From Bin55 sp009840545 (GTDB lineage: Bacteria > Pseudomonadota > Gammaproteobacteria > Pseudomonadales > Azotimanducaceae): DNA of 64,000 bases. Each line of letters begins with the position of its first letter. The stretch's first letter is position 1. Positions 1-10,196 of the stretch are shown here, piece by piece. A model generated the notes under the pieces. It searched no databases, had not been told where the DNA came from, and saw nothing but the letters and a program-made list of their open reading frames with translations. The position numbers were made by a program, and so were the translations under genes. The stretch spans positions 3,224,001 to 3,288,000 of the forward strand of contig OZ242357.1 in assembly GCA_965208815.1 (NCBI GenBank), written 5' to 3'.

Positions 1-577
1 AACTCGCAGTGACGATGGGAGAACGGACAGATTCCGGGACCGGGACAACCCGCTTCAACACTAGAGCCACGAGCTCGCAGTTAAGATTGGGACCTAGTCC
101 TCGGATGCCATCATGGCCAGAGCGCATTAGCCGTCTCGCAAACAGGTCGAATAGAAGTACGCGAAGTCCGACTGCCACTTCGTCGCTATTGAAATGGAAG
201 CGAATTGGAGCAATGCAATGAATTGATTTAGACTGTTGAACGGAAGGCATCCATAGAAGGGTTGAATTCCTCGTCCTTGGCTGGGTAAGCTACCTCGCAC
301 ACGCTAAATACGTGCTTTTTGACAGCCCGAATCCACTGCAGGTTGTTGTTTGAAATACCTCTTGCCAGACAATTGACTAAAGGGGAAGATCCTTCACGTT
401 CTTCCGTACAAATTAGGTCCAAGATCCAGCATGCACGAAAGTGTCTATTAGTCCATCAGCAAATTAGACTTCTGGATCAATCACTTGCATTTGTTAGCGA
501 GCACTATGCATCAAATTGGCATTGCTCTAGTTCCGCGTATTGTTAATCTCAAACGAATACGGTTGTCAATTATTGTT
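1..577. other. No supported gene at the left edge
   Basis: Only short overlapping open frames on both strands are present, without a convincing ribosome binding site or recognisable protein. The stretch runs up to the stop codon of the minus-strand gene at 578. It may be the remains of a gene cut by the window edge, but nothing visible supports that. Confidence 0.5.
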
Positions 578-1177
578 TCAAGAATCGGCTTCCCAATCTG
601 GATCGCACTGCAGTTGGGCTGCAAAGGACTTATATGAAACACCTATAAGTTCGGATGCTGTATCTGAATGCAGGCTAGCGTGTGGCTTGAACATGTTTGT
701 ACCTGCCGCTATCTCTTCAACACCATTGAGCCAATCGTCGAAGGTCTCCTTTGTGCTGACTCCCAATGCCACTATAGTCTGACCCAGACACCGTTCGTAC
801 TCTACTAGCTTGCCTGGATCGTCGTCTTCCCAGAGTATTGATTGCACTTCCATCATTGTTTTCTTGGATTCCTTGTTCTGTTCCATATAGAAAACATGCG
901 TGAGCAATTGCCTTCCGATCATGCCAAAGATCATGTTCACATCTTCTTTTTCCTCAACGGGAACATTTGCCATGTATTCGTCAATCCGAGACAGATAGTC
1001 GTCGATGGCTTCCTCTTCCGTTCCCCACACATTCGTCATATGCTTGACGACGAGTCGCAGCTTGCCTGACCCATCCATCTCCGTCCAATCAGGTGACATG
1101 ACTTCCGCGTGCAGTTCAGGCAGTGCACGCTTCTGTTCAAGAACTCCCGTCTCAGAGCGTATTGACAGCGTTGTCAT
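578..1177 (-). CDS. Unrecognised acidic cytoplasmic protein (199 aa)
   Basis: A 199-residue soluble protein with no signal peptide and no membrane segment. It is acidic and Met-rich in the middle, with predicted helical character (segments such as EEEAIDDYLSRIDEYM and EEKEDVNMIFGMIGRQLL). I do not recognise a family. It starts at ATG 1177, 59 bases from the receptor start at 1237, so the two genes are divergent and share a very short promoter region containing an AT-rich stretch near 1178-1190. The sequence reads like a real protein, with even residue use and no low-complexity frame-shadow character. Its function and any link to the glycan locus are unknown. Confidence 0.6.
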   Translation of the reverse strand: MTTLSIRSETGVLEQKRALPELHAEVMSPDWTEMDGSGKLRLVVKHMTNVWGTEEEAIDDYLSRIDEYMANVPVEEKEDVNMIFGMIGRQLLTHVFYMEQNKESKKTMMEVQSILWEDDDPGKLVEYERCLGQTIVALGVSTKETFDDWLNGVEEIAAGTNMFKPHASLHSDTASELIGVSYKSFAAQLQCDPDWEADS

Positions 1178-1236
1178 AAAAGTATATAAACCTGCTTGAA
1201 ACCCTTCGTCTCGATAGGAAAATGGTAGGGGAAAAT

Positions 1237-3945
1237 ATGCTCACAAACTCTTCACTTAGCAATCAGATTTTGCTCGTCTGCGGAATGTCCTTACTCTTGA
1301 CACAGTCTGTCTGCAGCCAAGAAGAACAGCAAGCAGCTGAAAGCGAATCGGCACAATCTCAAGAAATGGAGGAAATTGTCGTAACTGCAACAAAGCGAGC
1401 CACAAATCTCATGACGACTCCTGTTGCCGTATCTGCGGTTTCACAGGAACGACTAACAGAGCAAAACGTGTCCGATATCACGGATTTAGGCGATCTAGTC
1501 CCCAACATGCAAGTGGGTACTTCCCCTTCGGACTCGGGTGTTCAGGTGACGGTACGAGGCATTACATCGAACAATTTCACAGAACTAGGAGACCCAACAG
1601 TGTCGATGCATGTTGACGGCATGTATTCGCCTCGGCCTCAAGCTGGATTGGCATTGCTTCACGACGTAGAACGCGTCGAAATCATGCGAGGTCCACAAGG
1701 AACTCTGTTCGGCCGTAATTCAACATCGGGAAGCATCAACATCGTTACTTCAAACCCGTCTACAAGTGCCACGGAGGGATCATTTGAGTTCGACGCAGGC
1801 AGCTACAACAAGATTGCAGGTCGGGGATGGTTCAATCTTCCTCTCGGGGAAACAGCAGCCTTACGCGTATCCTCGATGTTCGAACGAGCGGACAGCTTCA
1901 TCGACCAGGTGAGCGACGAATTCGATCTCGAAATGGATGTAAATGGCGATGGTGTTCCCGAGATTCCAGCCGATGGCATTCCCAATACTGATCAGCGTCG
2001 CAACAAGCCGGTTGACGACAGCGACGCCTACTTTGCAGTAAATCGATGGGCAATGCGCGCCGCACTGCGATTTGATGTCATGGACCACAGCAACATCAAA
2101 TTGACCTACGACATGTACAGCGATGCGAGTCCGGGTGGAATCTCACTCAAAGACTGCGAAAAGGCTTCGGGAACTTTCTTTGAATGCGATCACAGCCTTT
2201 GGCATGCTCGAATCAACGTTCCAGGCGAATTGGATTTCAACATCAACACATTGCGCATGGAGTTTGTCTCGGACTTTTTCGATGAATTCTCTATTGAGTA
2301 TCGTTTGGCCGCTTCAACGCAAGATCGATTCCAGCAATATGATGGCGACGGAGGTGCTTTTGCTGATCCAGAGCATCCCGGGTACGGCATTATGCGTTTT
2401 TGCTGCGGCGCGGGCCCGCTCGTTCGCGATGCCTCCGCTTTCGAGAGATTGGGTTTTCCGATCCAGGTCAAATTTCCCTTTGAAGACCTGCAGTTGACCA
2501 CCCGAGATTCGACCTATGAGTCGTTGGTTCATGAATTGCAGTTCCAGTCTACGGGGTCGTCGCCTCTGAGTTGGATTGCGGGCGTATTCCTTATGTCCGA
2601 AGAAAATGAAATTCGCTTCGATGTTGAGCTTCCATTCTGTTGCGGGGGCGGGATCCCACTTGCGCAGTCGTTTGTCCAGCCTGATCGGGGCGTCGATACC
2701 CAAGCCATATTCGCGCAGGTTGACTACTCGTTCGATCCAGACGTCAATTTAACCGTCGGCTATCGCCAGACGTGGGATGAAAAGTACGATAGAAATGGTT
2801 CCAACCACTCCACCATCGGCTATTGGGTGAATCCAGGTCTCTACGACCCGTCCCCCGCGCCCTTTTGGTTTGAATCTTGGGGTTTAATCGGCGTTGTGCC
2901 AGGTTGGCATGCCGATCCGGCTTGGTACCAGTCCGACAAGCTGACTCCAGAGATGGGCTCGTTGGCAGAGAATTTTCCAGATCGAGTACCGGGCACTGAT
3001 AACACCTACTCCGCCGACTGGAGTCAAGGTACGTGGAGAATCGGGGCCGACTACTTGGTGAATCCCGAGTTGTTTGTCTACGCCAGCGTCGCGACAGGAT
3101 TCAAAGCTGGCGGCTTTGGAGACAAGGTTGATGTCTGCGAGTGTGGAGAGGTTACGGCTTTCCCTTACGATCCAGAGAACGTCACAACCTACGAGGCGGG
3201 AATGAAGGCTGAAGTGCTCGACAGGAAAATGCGTTTGCTCGGAAATGTGTTCCTGAGCACCTACTCCGATATGCAGCGTACGTCGTGGGTGATCGTGGGA
3301 CGATCCCAACATACTGACCGCGAGATTGGCACTTTGTTGACCACCAATTTGGCGGAGGCCGACATATTCGGAATTGAATTGGAATTCGATTGGCTCGAGC
3401 CTTGGCAGGGCGGCCACGTGTTCGGGTGGGCTTCCTACCTCAATGCGGAGATTGGCAAGCTCGACGACGGAGCCGACGGACTGTTTTGCTTCGAACGCGC
3501 CTACATGAATCTCGAAGCATGTCCCGCTGAAGACGTCTCGCAGCCATTGGAGGGAGGTGGATTTCGTAGACCCACAGACCTGTCTGGAAACAAACTGCCC
3601 TGGTCTCCCGAATTGTCGTTCTCCGTGACCGCAGAGCACTCTTGGTGGACAGGGAACGGATACCAGTACGGACCTTCAGTAACTCTGAACTGGCAGTCCG
3701 AGATGTTTTTCAACGATGTCAACTATGACGACGGTCCGTTTCATGCCGGTCAGGAAGGATTCATGACTCTCAACATGCACTTCAAGATCATCAATGAGCG
3801 ACAGGCGTGGGCAGTGGTTGCGTTCGGCTACAACATGACGGACGAGGTAATCAGATCCTGGGCGGATCCTGGACCGGGCTACTGGCGTGCGAACTTCTTT
3901 CCTCCACGCCAAATGGGTTTGCGCTTCAGCAAGTCGTTCAACTAG
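1237..3945 (+). CDS. TonB-dependent outer-membrane receptor
   Basis: A 902-residue SusC-like/CirA-like TonB-dependent receptor that would import a glycan oligomer across the outer membrane, powered by TonB-ExbBD. The start at ATG 1237 is preferred over ATG 1222 because an AGGGGA motif lies about 5 bases upstream. A signal peptide with a hydrophobic core (ILLVCGMSLLLTQSV) is followed by an acidic linker and the TonB box EEIVVTATKR at about residues 45-54. The plug domain follows and includes VTVRGI and the motif VERVEIMRGPQGTLFGRNS. The rest is a long beta-barrel with many aromatic, alternating strands, ending in the typical GLRFSKSFN. It is the first gene of a locus with LacI, GH3, GH-A and GPH transporter genes, so the substrate is probably a beta-glucan or similar oligosaccharide. 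The substrate is inferred from context only. Confidence 0.95.
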   Translation: MLTNSSLSNQILLVCGMSLLLTQSVCSQEEQQAAESESAQSQEMEEIVVTATKRATNLMTTPVAVSAVSQERLTEQNVSDITDLGDLVPNMQVGTSPSDSGVQVTVRGITSNNFTELGDPTVSMHVDGMYSPRPQAGLALLHDVERVEIMRGPQGTLFGRNSTSGSINIVTSNPSTSATEGSFEFDAGSYNKIAGRGWFNLPLGETAALRVSSMFERADSFIDQVSDEFDLEMDVNGDGVPEIPADGIPNTDQRRNKPVDDSDAYFAVNRWAMRAALRFDVMDHSNIKLTYDMYSDASPGGISLKDCEKASGTFFECDHSLWHARINVPGELDFNINTLRMEFVSDFFDEFSIEYRLAASTQDRFQQYDGDGGAFADPEHPGYGIMRFCCGAGPLVRDASAFERLGFPIQVKFPFEDLQLTTRDSTYESLVHELQFQSTGSSPLSWIAGVFLMSEENEIRFDVELPFCCGGGIPLAQSFVQPDRGVDTQAIFAQVDYSFDPDVNLTVGYRQTWDEKYDRNGSNHSTIGYWVNPGLYDPSPAPFWFESWGLIGVVPGWHADPAWYQSDKLTPEMGSLAENFPDRVPGTDNTYSADWSQGTWRIGADYLVNPELFVYASVATGFKAGGFGDKVDVCECGEVTAFPYDPENVTTYEAGMKAEVLDRKMRLLGNVFLSTYSDMQRTSWVIVGRSQHTDREIGTLLTTNLAEADIFGIELEFDWLEPWQGGHVFGWASYLNAEIGKLDDGADGLFCFERAYMNLEACPAEDVSQPLEGGGFRRPTDLSGNKLPWSPELSFSVTAEHSWWTGNGYQYGPSVTLNWQSEMFFNDVNYDDGPFHAGQEGFMTLNMHFKIINERQAWAVVAFGYNMTDEVIRSWADPGPGYWRANFFPPRQMGLRFSKSFN

Positions 3946-4037
3946 CAAAATGCGTGGCATATGCCTTCGGAAGAAGCAATGATCCACCGATCGCGAGAGT
4001 GCTTTAGCTTCTCAGTGGAATCGAGTTCGGCGGCAAT

Positions 4038-5060
4038 TTGAAGCGTTCAACAATCAAGGATGTCGCAAGTACCGCCGGTGTCTCGATCAAGACGGTGTCG
4101 CGGGTGTTCAATGACGAAAAGTACGTTCGCGAATCCGTGCGAGAACGTGTACTCGACGCAGCCGCCTCGCTCGACTACATCCCGAATCCAAGTGCGCGTA
4201 GCTTGGCGGCGCGACGGTCCTACAACATTGGATTGATACTCGAGAATCCCCATGAATTTGCGTATCTCAAGCGAGTCGTGGAAGGCGTATTTGACGCTTG
4301 CGAGTCATCAAACTACACGCTGCTCGTTCGGCCGACCGATGCGACGGTTTCGCATGAGGATGTCATCAAGTTTGTGCGTCAAAGTCGGGTTGACGGTATT
4401 GTTCTTCCGGCTCCGATGGGCGACCGAACTGAAATAACCGACACACTTCTTGAACTCGGCACGCCTTTCGCTCAGCTGTCTCCCAAACACTTGCGAAAAG
4501 ACTGGATATCCGTACGTCCGAATGATGAAGAGGCAACCTACGATCTTGCAAAGCACGTTCACTCCTTTGGACACGAGCGTATCGGTTTCATCGAGGGTGA
4601 CCCCGAACACGGGGCGACTGAACGTAGAAGAAACGGCTTTGTTCGCTGTGTAAGAGATTTGGGTCTCGACCCCGATCCCAAGCTGATTGTTTCAGGAATG
4701 TTCGATTTCGAGTCCGGCAATGAGTCTGCCCGCAAACTGCTGGAATTGGAAGACCGTCCATCCGCAATCATTGCGAGCAACGACGACATGGCTGCCGGGG
4801 CGATTGTCGCGCTGAACCAAATGGGGCTGAAACCTGTGGAAGACGTATCCATTGTTGGGTTTGACGATTCGCCTACGGCGACGAGAACGTGGCCTTTTTT
4901 GACAACGGTCCGCCAGCCCATTTTTCAGATGGCAAGAATGGCCGCTTCGATATTGATTGATTCACTGGCCGGAAATACGCCGGAAGAAATGAACCTGGAG
5001 TTTGGATGTGAGATCGTTACCCGAGATTCCTTAGGTCCCCGCGTTGGAGCCTGCGATTGA
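4038..5060 (+). CDS. LacI-family transcriptional regulator
   Basis: A 340-residue LacI/GalR-family repressor starting at TTG 4038. An N-terminal helix-turn-helix (TIKDVASTAGVSIKTVSRVF, residues 5-24) is followed by the hinge helix NPSARSLAARRS and the conserved start of the ligand domain (NIGLILENPHEF). The C-terminal periplasmic-binding-like domain contains the family motif IIASNDDMAAGAIVALNQMG and VSIVGFDDSPTA. It lies between the receptor and the glycosidases, and its stop overlaps the GH3 start by 3 bases, so it is probably a local regulator relieved by a sugar released by the locus enzymes. A 10-bp palindrome (GGCATATGCC, 3956-3965) lies upstream, but it lacks the usual central CG of LacI operators and I do not assign it. 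Confidence 0.93.
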   Translation: MKRSTIKDVASTAGVSIKTVSRVFNDEKYVRESVRERVLDAAASLDYIPNPSARSLAARRSYNIGLILENPHEFAYLKRVVEGVFDACESSNYTLLVRPTDATVSHEDVIKFVRQSRVDGIVLPAPMGDRTEITDTLLELGTPFAQLSPKHLRKDWISVRPNDEEATYDLAKHVHSFGHERIGFIEGDPEHGATERRRNGFVRCVRDLGLDPDPKLIVSGMFDFESGNESARKLLELEDRPSAIIASNDDMAAGAIVALNQMGLKPVEDVSIVGFDDSPTATRTWPFLTTVRQPIFQMARMAASILIDSLAGNTPEEMNLEFGCEIVTRDSLGPRVGACD

Positions 5061-7012
5061 CCTTAGCTAGACGACGGGAAGAAGCTCATTGGCCGCGGTG
5101 TCAAGATCCGTTCGAAGGAGACCTTCAGAGGTCTCGTAAAGTGGAGGCGAGGGTGGCACGAATTGTTTCGAGCCTTAGCCTTGAAGAGAAGGTCGCCCAA
5201 ATGATCCAGGCGGAATTCTCGTCGATCACTCCCCAAGAAGCTGGAAGCTACGGAATTGGTTCGATTCTCAATGGGGGCGGCATCTTCCCAAATGGCAATA
5301 AGCACGCCAGTCCAGATGAGTGGGCGGAGCAGGCTCAAGCGTTTTGCAATGCGACAGCTCAGTTCAGCAAACAAAGGATTCCAATTCTTTGGGGGACGGA
5401 TGCAGTGCACGGACACTCCAACGTCTTTGGAGCCACAATTTTTCCGCACAACATTGGATTGGGTGCGGCCAGAGATCCAGCTCTCGTTGAACGCATAGCG
5501 GAAGCGACTGCGCGAGAGGTTTACGAAACAGGCATTGACTGGACATTTGCTCCGACTCTTGCGGTAGTGAGGGATGATCGTTGGGGTCGTTCCTACGAAG
5601 GATATTCGGAGGACCCCGAGATTGTCGAGATGTATGCGTCACGAGCAATACTAGGCTTGCAGGGAACTCCCGGCAATTCCGAGTTCATGTCCGACGGAAA
5701 AATTCTTGCAACTTGCAAGCACTTCATCGGAGAAGGTGGAACGGAAGGCGGCAGAGATCAGGGCGATACAGTGTGCTCCGAGAGTGAGCTACTGAATATT
5801 CACGCTCCGGGCCATTTGCGAGGTATTGAAGCAGGTGCGCTGATCGTGATGGCTGCTTTCAACAGTTGGTGCGGCAGCAAGGTACACGGAAATTCTTATC
5901 TATTGAATGGTGTGCTGAAGCAGCAACTGGGTTTTCGCGGGTTTGTAGTAAGTGATTGGGATGCATTTTTACAACTCGACGACGATCCCGCAAAATCATG
6001 CGAATTGGCCGTCAATGCAGGTGTGGACATGCTGATGGTCAGCAGCGATTGGCGTGGAGTTCTCGGCTACCTGATCGATGCAGCGAACAACAAGAGGATT
6101 TCCGAGAAACGGCTGGACGATGCGGTCACCCGGATTCTTCGGGTGAAGGAACATGCGGGATTGCTGGATAGGTCCGAGCCACGGAAACGCGTGCTAGTTC
6201 AAAACAACCCACTCCTGGGATGCAGACAGCATCGCGAATTGGCCAGGGAGGCCGTGCGCCAGTCGCTCGTCCTACTGAAAAACAATGGCAATTTGCTTCC
6301 GATTCAACCCAATGTTCGTGTAGCAATTGCGGGAGATGGGGCAGCAAACATTTCAAAGCAGTGCGGAGGGTGGTCTCTTACGTGGCAGGGGCATGAGAAC
6401 ACAAACGAAGACTTTCCGCAGGGAGAGACGATTTACTCGTCAATAGCGAGTACCGTTCATGAAGCCGGAGGAACAGCAGCTATTGTCGATTCACCGCCGA
6501 CTTCTGATGAATTCGATGTTGCCATCGTCGTATTCGGCGAAAACCCCTACGCCGAGGGAGATGGAGACCTCAATCACCTGAGCTTTTCCAGAGAGTCTCC
6601 CGAGTCTCTCAATTTGATGCGAGACTTTCAGTCTCGTGGCATTCCCGTAGTTGCCGTGTTCATAACCGGTCGGCCAAGGTGGATCAATCCTGAGCTGAAC
6701 GCCAGTGACGCATTTGTGGTCGCATGGTTGCCCGGTACGGAAGGTGGAGGCATTGCAGACGTGCTGTTTCGAAGGCCTGACGGTGCGATTCAGCACGACT
6801 TTCAAGGTCGCTTGTCTTTTTCCTGGCCGCGCACACCCGACCAGACGCGGATCAACCGAGGAGACTCCGACTACGATCCTTTGTTTCCCTATGGCTTCGG
6901 GTTGACGTACCAGAATCCATATTCAGACCTGTGCGAGCTGGACGAAACGGATTGTTCGACAAGCCCTGTCCAAGTCAGGCAGAAACGCTCCACTAACTAT
7001 TCGCATTTGTAA
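5057..7012 (+). CDS. Glycoside hydrolase family 3 beta-glucosidase
   Basis: A 651-residue GH3 enzyme that hydrolyses terminal beta-linked glucose or similar residues. TTG 5057 overlaps the LacI stop, indicating translational coupling. The N-terminal barrel has IPILWGTDAVHGHSNV, the KH pair at 221-222 (CKHFIGEGGTEGG) and the catalytic nucleophile Asp300 in GFVVSDWDAF. The second domain contains YAEGDGDLNHL, whose Glu sits where the acid/base lies in exo-1,3/1,4-beta-glucanases of this family. The domain ends in YDPLFPYGFGLTYQ, so the protein is close to a two-domain GH3 without an FnIII tail. No signal peptide is visible; the N-terminus is basic and hydrophilic, so it may be cytoplasmic, or the annotated start may not be the true one. 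It belongs to the same operon as its neighbours. Confidence 0.92.
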   Translation: MTLARRREEAHWPRCQDPFEGDLQRSRKVEARVARIVSSLSLEEKVAQMIQAEFSSITPQEAGSYGIGSILNGGGIFPNGNKHASPDEWAEQAQAFCNATAQFSKQRIPILWGTDAVHGHSNVFGATIFPHNIGLGAARDPALVERIAEATAREVYETGIDWTFAPTLAVVRDDRWGRSYEGYSEDPEIVEMYASRAILGLQGTPGNSEFMSDGKILATCKHFIGEGGTEGGRDQGDTVCSESELLNIHAPGHLRGIEAGALIVMAAFNSWCGSKVHGNSYLLNGVLKQQLGFRGFVVSDWDAFLQLDDDPAKSCELAVNAGVDMLMVSSDWRGVLGYLIDAANNKRISEKRLDDAVTRILRVKEHAGLLDRSEPRKRVLVQNNPLLGCRQHRELAREAVRQSLVLLKNNGNLLPIQPNVRVAIAGDGAANISKQCGGWSLTWQGHENTNEDFPQGETIYSSIASTVHEAGGTAAIVDSPPTSDEFDVAIVVFGENPYAEGDGDLNHLSFSRESPESLNLMRDFQSRGIPVVAVFITGRPRWINPELNASDAFVVAWLPGTEGGGIADVLFRRPDGAIQHDFQGRLSFSWPRTPDQTRINRGDSDYDPLFPYGFGLTYQNPYSDLCELDETDCSTSPVQVRQKRSTNYSHL

Positions 7013-7140
7013 GTATGTTTGTTTCTTTGCTAGTACAAACTTTGAAAGTCGTGCCCGTCGCACATCCAACCTCTGTTTGGAGTGAAAATGCACATACAGT
7101 GCGATGGGTACGCATCAATTTTGGTAAATGCGTCTTAAGA

Positions 7141-8439
7141 GTGAACATTCCAATATTGATTGCCATCGCCGCTCTCGCAATTGGTCCATTTTTCGTCGCG
7201 AATGAGCAAATTGGCGGACCTATCAAAGTTGAGGTAGTCGAGTTCGAGCATGGCTATCAGATGCTTCGTGATGGAAAACCCTATTTTGTGAAGGGCGCTG
7301 GTGCCACCGGGACAGACTACGGAACAGTTGCTGCGAATGGAGGAAACTCGATTCGAACTTGGGCGGTTGACATGGCTCTCGACAAGCTCGACGCGGCACA
7401 TCGACACGGTCTCACCGTTGCGCTCTGCCTTCCTGTTGTTTCGGAGAGATTTGGATTCGACTATGACAACTCAGAGCGTGTTCAAGAGCAGTTCGAATTG
7501 ATGGAATCCATCGTGCTTCGCTACAAGGACCATCCCGCTCTGCTTGCATGGATCGTTGGCAACGAATTGAACTACGGCATGCGCAATCCGCGTGTTTACG
7601 ATGCGGTGAACGACATATCAAAGCGAATACACGAAATCGATCCCTTCCACCCTACGACTACTACGGTTGCAGGCGCGGATTCAAACATCGTGCGGATTTT
7701 GAAACGTCACGCTCCCGACCTGGATTACATCAGTATTCAGCTCTATGGAGCAATAGCGGATCTGCCCAAGTACGCCAGGTCTTCCCTTCGCGACGTGCCT
7801 TTCATGATTACTGAATGGGGCCCACTCGGACATTGGGAGATCGCAATGACACCCTGGAATGCTCCTATCGAACACACAAGCTCGGAGAAGGCTCAGCGTG
7901 TGGCCGATACCTACAACGACTTGATTCTTCCCAACAATCGCAACCTGCTTGGAAGCAACATTTTCTTTTGGGGCCAGAAACAGGAACGAACGCCGACCTG
8001 GTACAGCATGTTTCTGGAGAGCGGCGAGCCCACCGAAGTCGTCGACGTGATGTACTACATGTGGAACGGCGAGTGGCCCGACAATCGCGCCCCAACAATT
8101 AGCCGTATCACAGTGGGTGGCAAGAACGCCTATGACGGAATAAACCTGAATGTTGGAAAAACGTACGAAGCGAAAGTCGCAGTTCAAGATCCAGACGGTG
8201 ACCCCGTTACGTTCTTGTGGACGCTAAAGAACGAGAGCGACTCTACCGGAGAAGGGGGAGACTTCGAGGAATCGATCGACGACATTCCACTCTTGATTTC
8301 AGACCGCTTCGAATCAACCGCGAAACTCACGGCACCATCCTCCCCTGGAAAGTACCGGATCTTCGTTTATGCATATGACGATCAGGGCAATGCAGCTCAT
8401 GCAAATGCACCGATGCTCGTTGAGAACGAACCACAATGA
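7141..8439 (+). CDS. Exported clan GH-A glycosidase with C-terminal Ig-like domain
   Basis: I choose GTG 7141 because it places a clean signal/anchor segment (NIPILIAIAALAIGPFFVA) at the N-terminus; the frame is open back to ATG 7015, but those 42 residues look non-protein-like. The TIM barrel begins with MLRDGKPYFVKGAG. It contains the clan GH-A acid/base motif WIVGNELNYG and the nucleophile motif FMITEWGPLG, 83 residues apart. Both Glu residues are present. A C-terminal domain of about 110 residues (PTISRITVGG, VQDPDGDPVTFLWTL, APSSPGKYRIFVYAYDDQGN) looks like an Ig/cadherin-type fold. Barrel plus C-terminal Ig-like domain fits GH158-type beta-1,3-glucanases or GH2-like glucanosyl enzymes; I cannot decide without a search. 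It overlaps the transporter gene by 4 bases (ATGA). Confidence 0.85.
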   Translation: MNIPILIAIAALAIGPFFVANEQIGGPIKVEVVEFEHGYQMLRDGKPYFVKGAGATGTDYGTVAANGGNSIRTWAVDMALDKLDAAHRHGLTVALCLPVVSERFGFDYDNSERVQEQFELMESIVLRYKDHPALLAWIVGNELNYGMRNPRVYDAVNDISKRIHEIDPFHPTTTTVAGADSNIVRILKRHAPDLDYISIQLYGAIADLPKYARSSLRDVPFMITEWGPLGHWEIAMTPWNAPIEHTSSEKAQRVADTYNDLILPNNRNLLGSNIFFWGQKQERTPTWYSMFLESGEPTEVVDVMYYMWNGEWPDNRAPTISRITVGGKNAYDGINLNVGKTYEAKVAVQDPDGDPVTFLWTLKNESDSTGEGGDFEESIDDIPLLISDRFESTAKLTAPSSPGKYRIFVYAYDDQGNAAHANAPMLVENEPQ

Positions 8440-9869
8440 CAGAAACTCACCACATTACCAATCCTGCAGATCGAATTCCGTTCGGGAAGAAGATCGCATA
8501 CGGATGCGGCGCATTTGCGAACAACATGCTTGCCGCCGCCAGTGGAAGCATGATGGTAGTTCTTAACCTCGCGTTTGGAATGAATCCCGCACTTGTGGGT
8601 TGGTTAAGTGGGATCCCGCGTCTGATGGATGCTTGGACCGATCCCATTATGGGTTACCTTTCGGACAATACGAAATCGCGTTGGGGACGACGTCGACCCT
8701 ACATGTTCGGTGGTGTATTCGCCGCTGGACTGCTCTTTGTGGTGCTCTGGCAACTGCCGGAGGGCCGATCCGAAGGTTTCTACTTCAGCTATTTCCTCGT
8801 TGTTTCTCTGTTCTTCTATTTGGCATACACCGTGTTCGCAACTCCATGGGTCGCGTTGGGTTACGAACTGACACCCGACTATCACGAACGAACTCGCCTA
8901 ATGGGTGTGCAGAACATCATCGGTCAACTGGCCTACGTAATTTCTCCCGCTTTCCTGAAGTTCATGGAAATTGACCAGTTTGGCGGATTGGCCAATGGTG
9001 CGGCAATCTTGGCAATAGTCGTTGCGATCGGATGCGTCGTGTTTGGTGTTGTTCCTGCGCTGGTTTTGAGAGAACGATTTGGAGAAGGAAACACGCCTGA
9101 CTCCTCGAGCGAGAGTTCCGATTCGAATGGCAATCAAGTCTTGGGATTTTTAAAGGGCTTTGGCACTACGATTGCCAACCGAGACTTCCTGATGCTCGCG
9201 GGCGCGACGTTTCTTGTATTCAATGGATTTCAGCTCATTGCGGCGTTTCAGTTTTATGTCACCGTCTTCTACCTCTATGCAGGAGATACAGATGCAGCAG
9301 CGAATCTGATACTGATTTTTGGGGTCATTTCTTCAGTCTCGACATTTCTAGTAATTGCGTTGACAACCTACTTGGGGTCTCGCATAGGCAAGCGAAAGAC
9401 CTTTGGGATTTGCATCACTATATCAGCCATAGGCTATGGTCTCAAATGGATTTGCTACAACCCTGAATATCCATATCTCCTATTGATTTGCGCACCACTC
9501 ATCGCATTTGGACTGGGCTCGCTCTTCACATTGATGGCTTCAATGATTGCTGACGTGTGCGATGTCGACGAGCTTCATACAGGGCAGCGTCGCGAAGGCA
9601 TGTATGGCTCAATATTTTGGTTCATGGTCAAGCTGGGAATGGCTGCAGCGTTGCTTGGAAGCGGCTACTTGCTCAACGCAACCGGATTTGACGTCGCGCT
9701 TGAAGGAAATCAGTCTGGGCAGACACTATTGCTGATGAGGGTCTACGACGTAGTGGTTCCAGTTGTACTGTCGCTTCTGGCGATTGTCTTGATAGCCCGC
9801 TATAGCATCACAGAAGAAAAGGCATACGATGTCAGGGCGCAGCTCGAGGAGCGAAGAGGGCAGGTATAA
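8436..9869 (+). CDS. GPH-family sugar:cation symporter (MFS)
   Basis: A 477-residue inner-membrane transporter of the glycoside-pentoside-hexuronide:cation symporter family (melibiose-carrier type). It has about 12 hydrophobic segments. The family hallmarks are visible: FGKKIAYGCGAFANNM at the start, GIPRLMDAWTDPIMGYLSDN with the cation-site aspartates, and SRWGRRRPYMFGG in the first cytoplasmic loop. The late segment GSLFTLMASMIADVCDVDEL is also typical. The ATG overlaps the preceding glycosidase stop by 4 bases, so it is coexpressed and likely takes up the sugar released by the GH enzymes. A decayed paralogue lies at 48650-49983. Confidence 0.94.
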   Translation: MTETHHITNPADRIPFGKKIAYGCGAFANNMLAAASGSMMVVLNLAFGMNPALVGWLSGIPRLMDAWTDPIMGYLSDNTKSRWGRRRPYMFGGVFAAGLLFVVLWQLPEGRSEGFYFSYFLVVSLFFYLAYTVFATPWVALGYELTPDYHERTRLMGVQNIIGQLAYVISPAFLKFMEIDQFGGLANGAAILAIVVAIGCVVFGVVPALVLRERFGEGNTPDSSSESSDSNGNQVLGFLKGFGTTIANRDFLMLAGATFLVFNGFQLIAAFQFYVTVFYLYAGDTDAAANLILIFGVISSVSTFLVIALTTYLGSRIGKRKTFGICITISAIGYGLKWICYNPEYPYLLLICAPLIAFGLGSLFTLMASMIADVCDVDELHTGQRREGMYGSIFWFMVKLGMAAALLGSGYLLNATGFDVALEGNQSGQTLLLMRVYDVVVPVVLSLLAIVLIARYSITEEKAYDVRAQLEERRGQV

Positions 9870-10196
9870 GCCTTCTCCATAGTCGGGTGTTGCATTGGCA
9901 TTCGAGGTGTAGGACTGGATTGCGGATACGCCAAGTCCTTAATTGGCCGTAGAGTGTGACAACAGTCATCGGTTGGCAACAACTAGCACTCTATTAACTG
10001 TCGGTCAAGATGGAACCTGATGACTTAAGGATCGATTCAACACCTCGTTCCTATCCGTTGCCAAAACCTGGATTACTCATTCAATTTTCGGAATCCATGA
10101 AAATTCTGGCTATCGGTAGAGAGTAGGGAATCAAATATTCCACAATACTCAACCAAGTCTTGACAAGAATGAGGCGATTTGGGATTGACACGGACA
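9870..10196. other. Intergenic region after the glycan locus
   Basis: No open frame or clear hairpin terminator is visible. It separates the catabolic operon from the accessory island and marks a change from intact metabolic genes to broken ones. Confidence 0.5.

Noticed and set aside
3956..3965. GGCATATGCC palindrome as a LacI operator
   Set aside because: LacI-family operators usually have a central CG and longer symmetry; a 10-bp palindrome can occur by chance.
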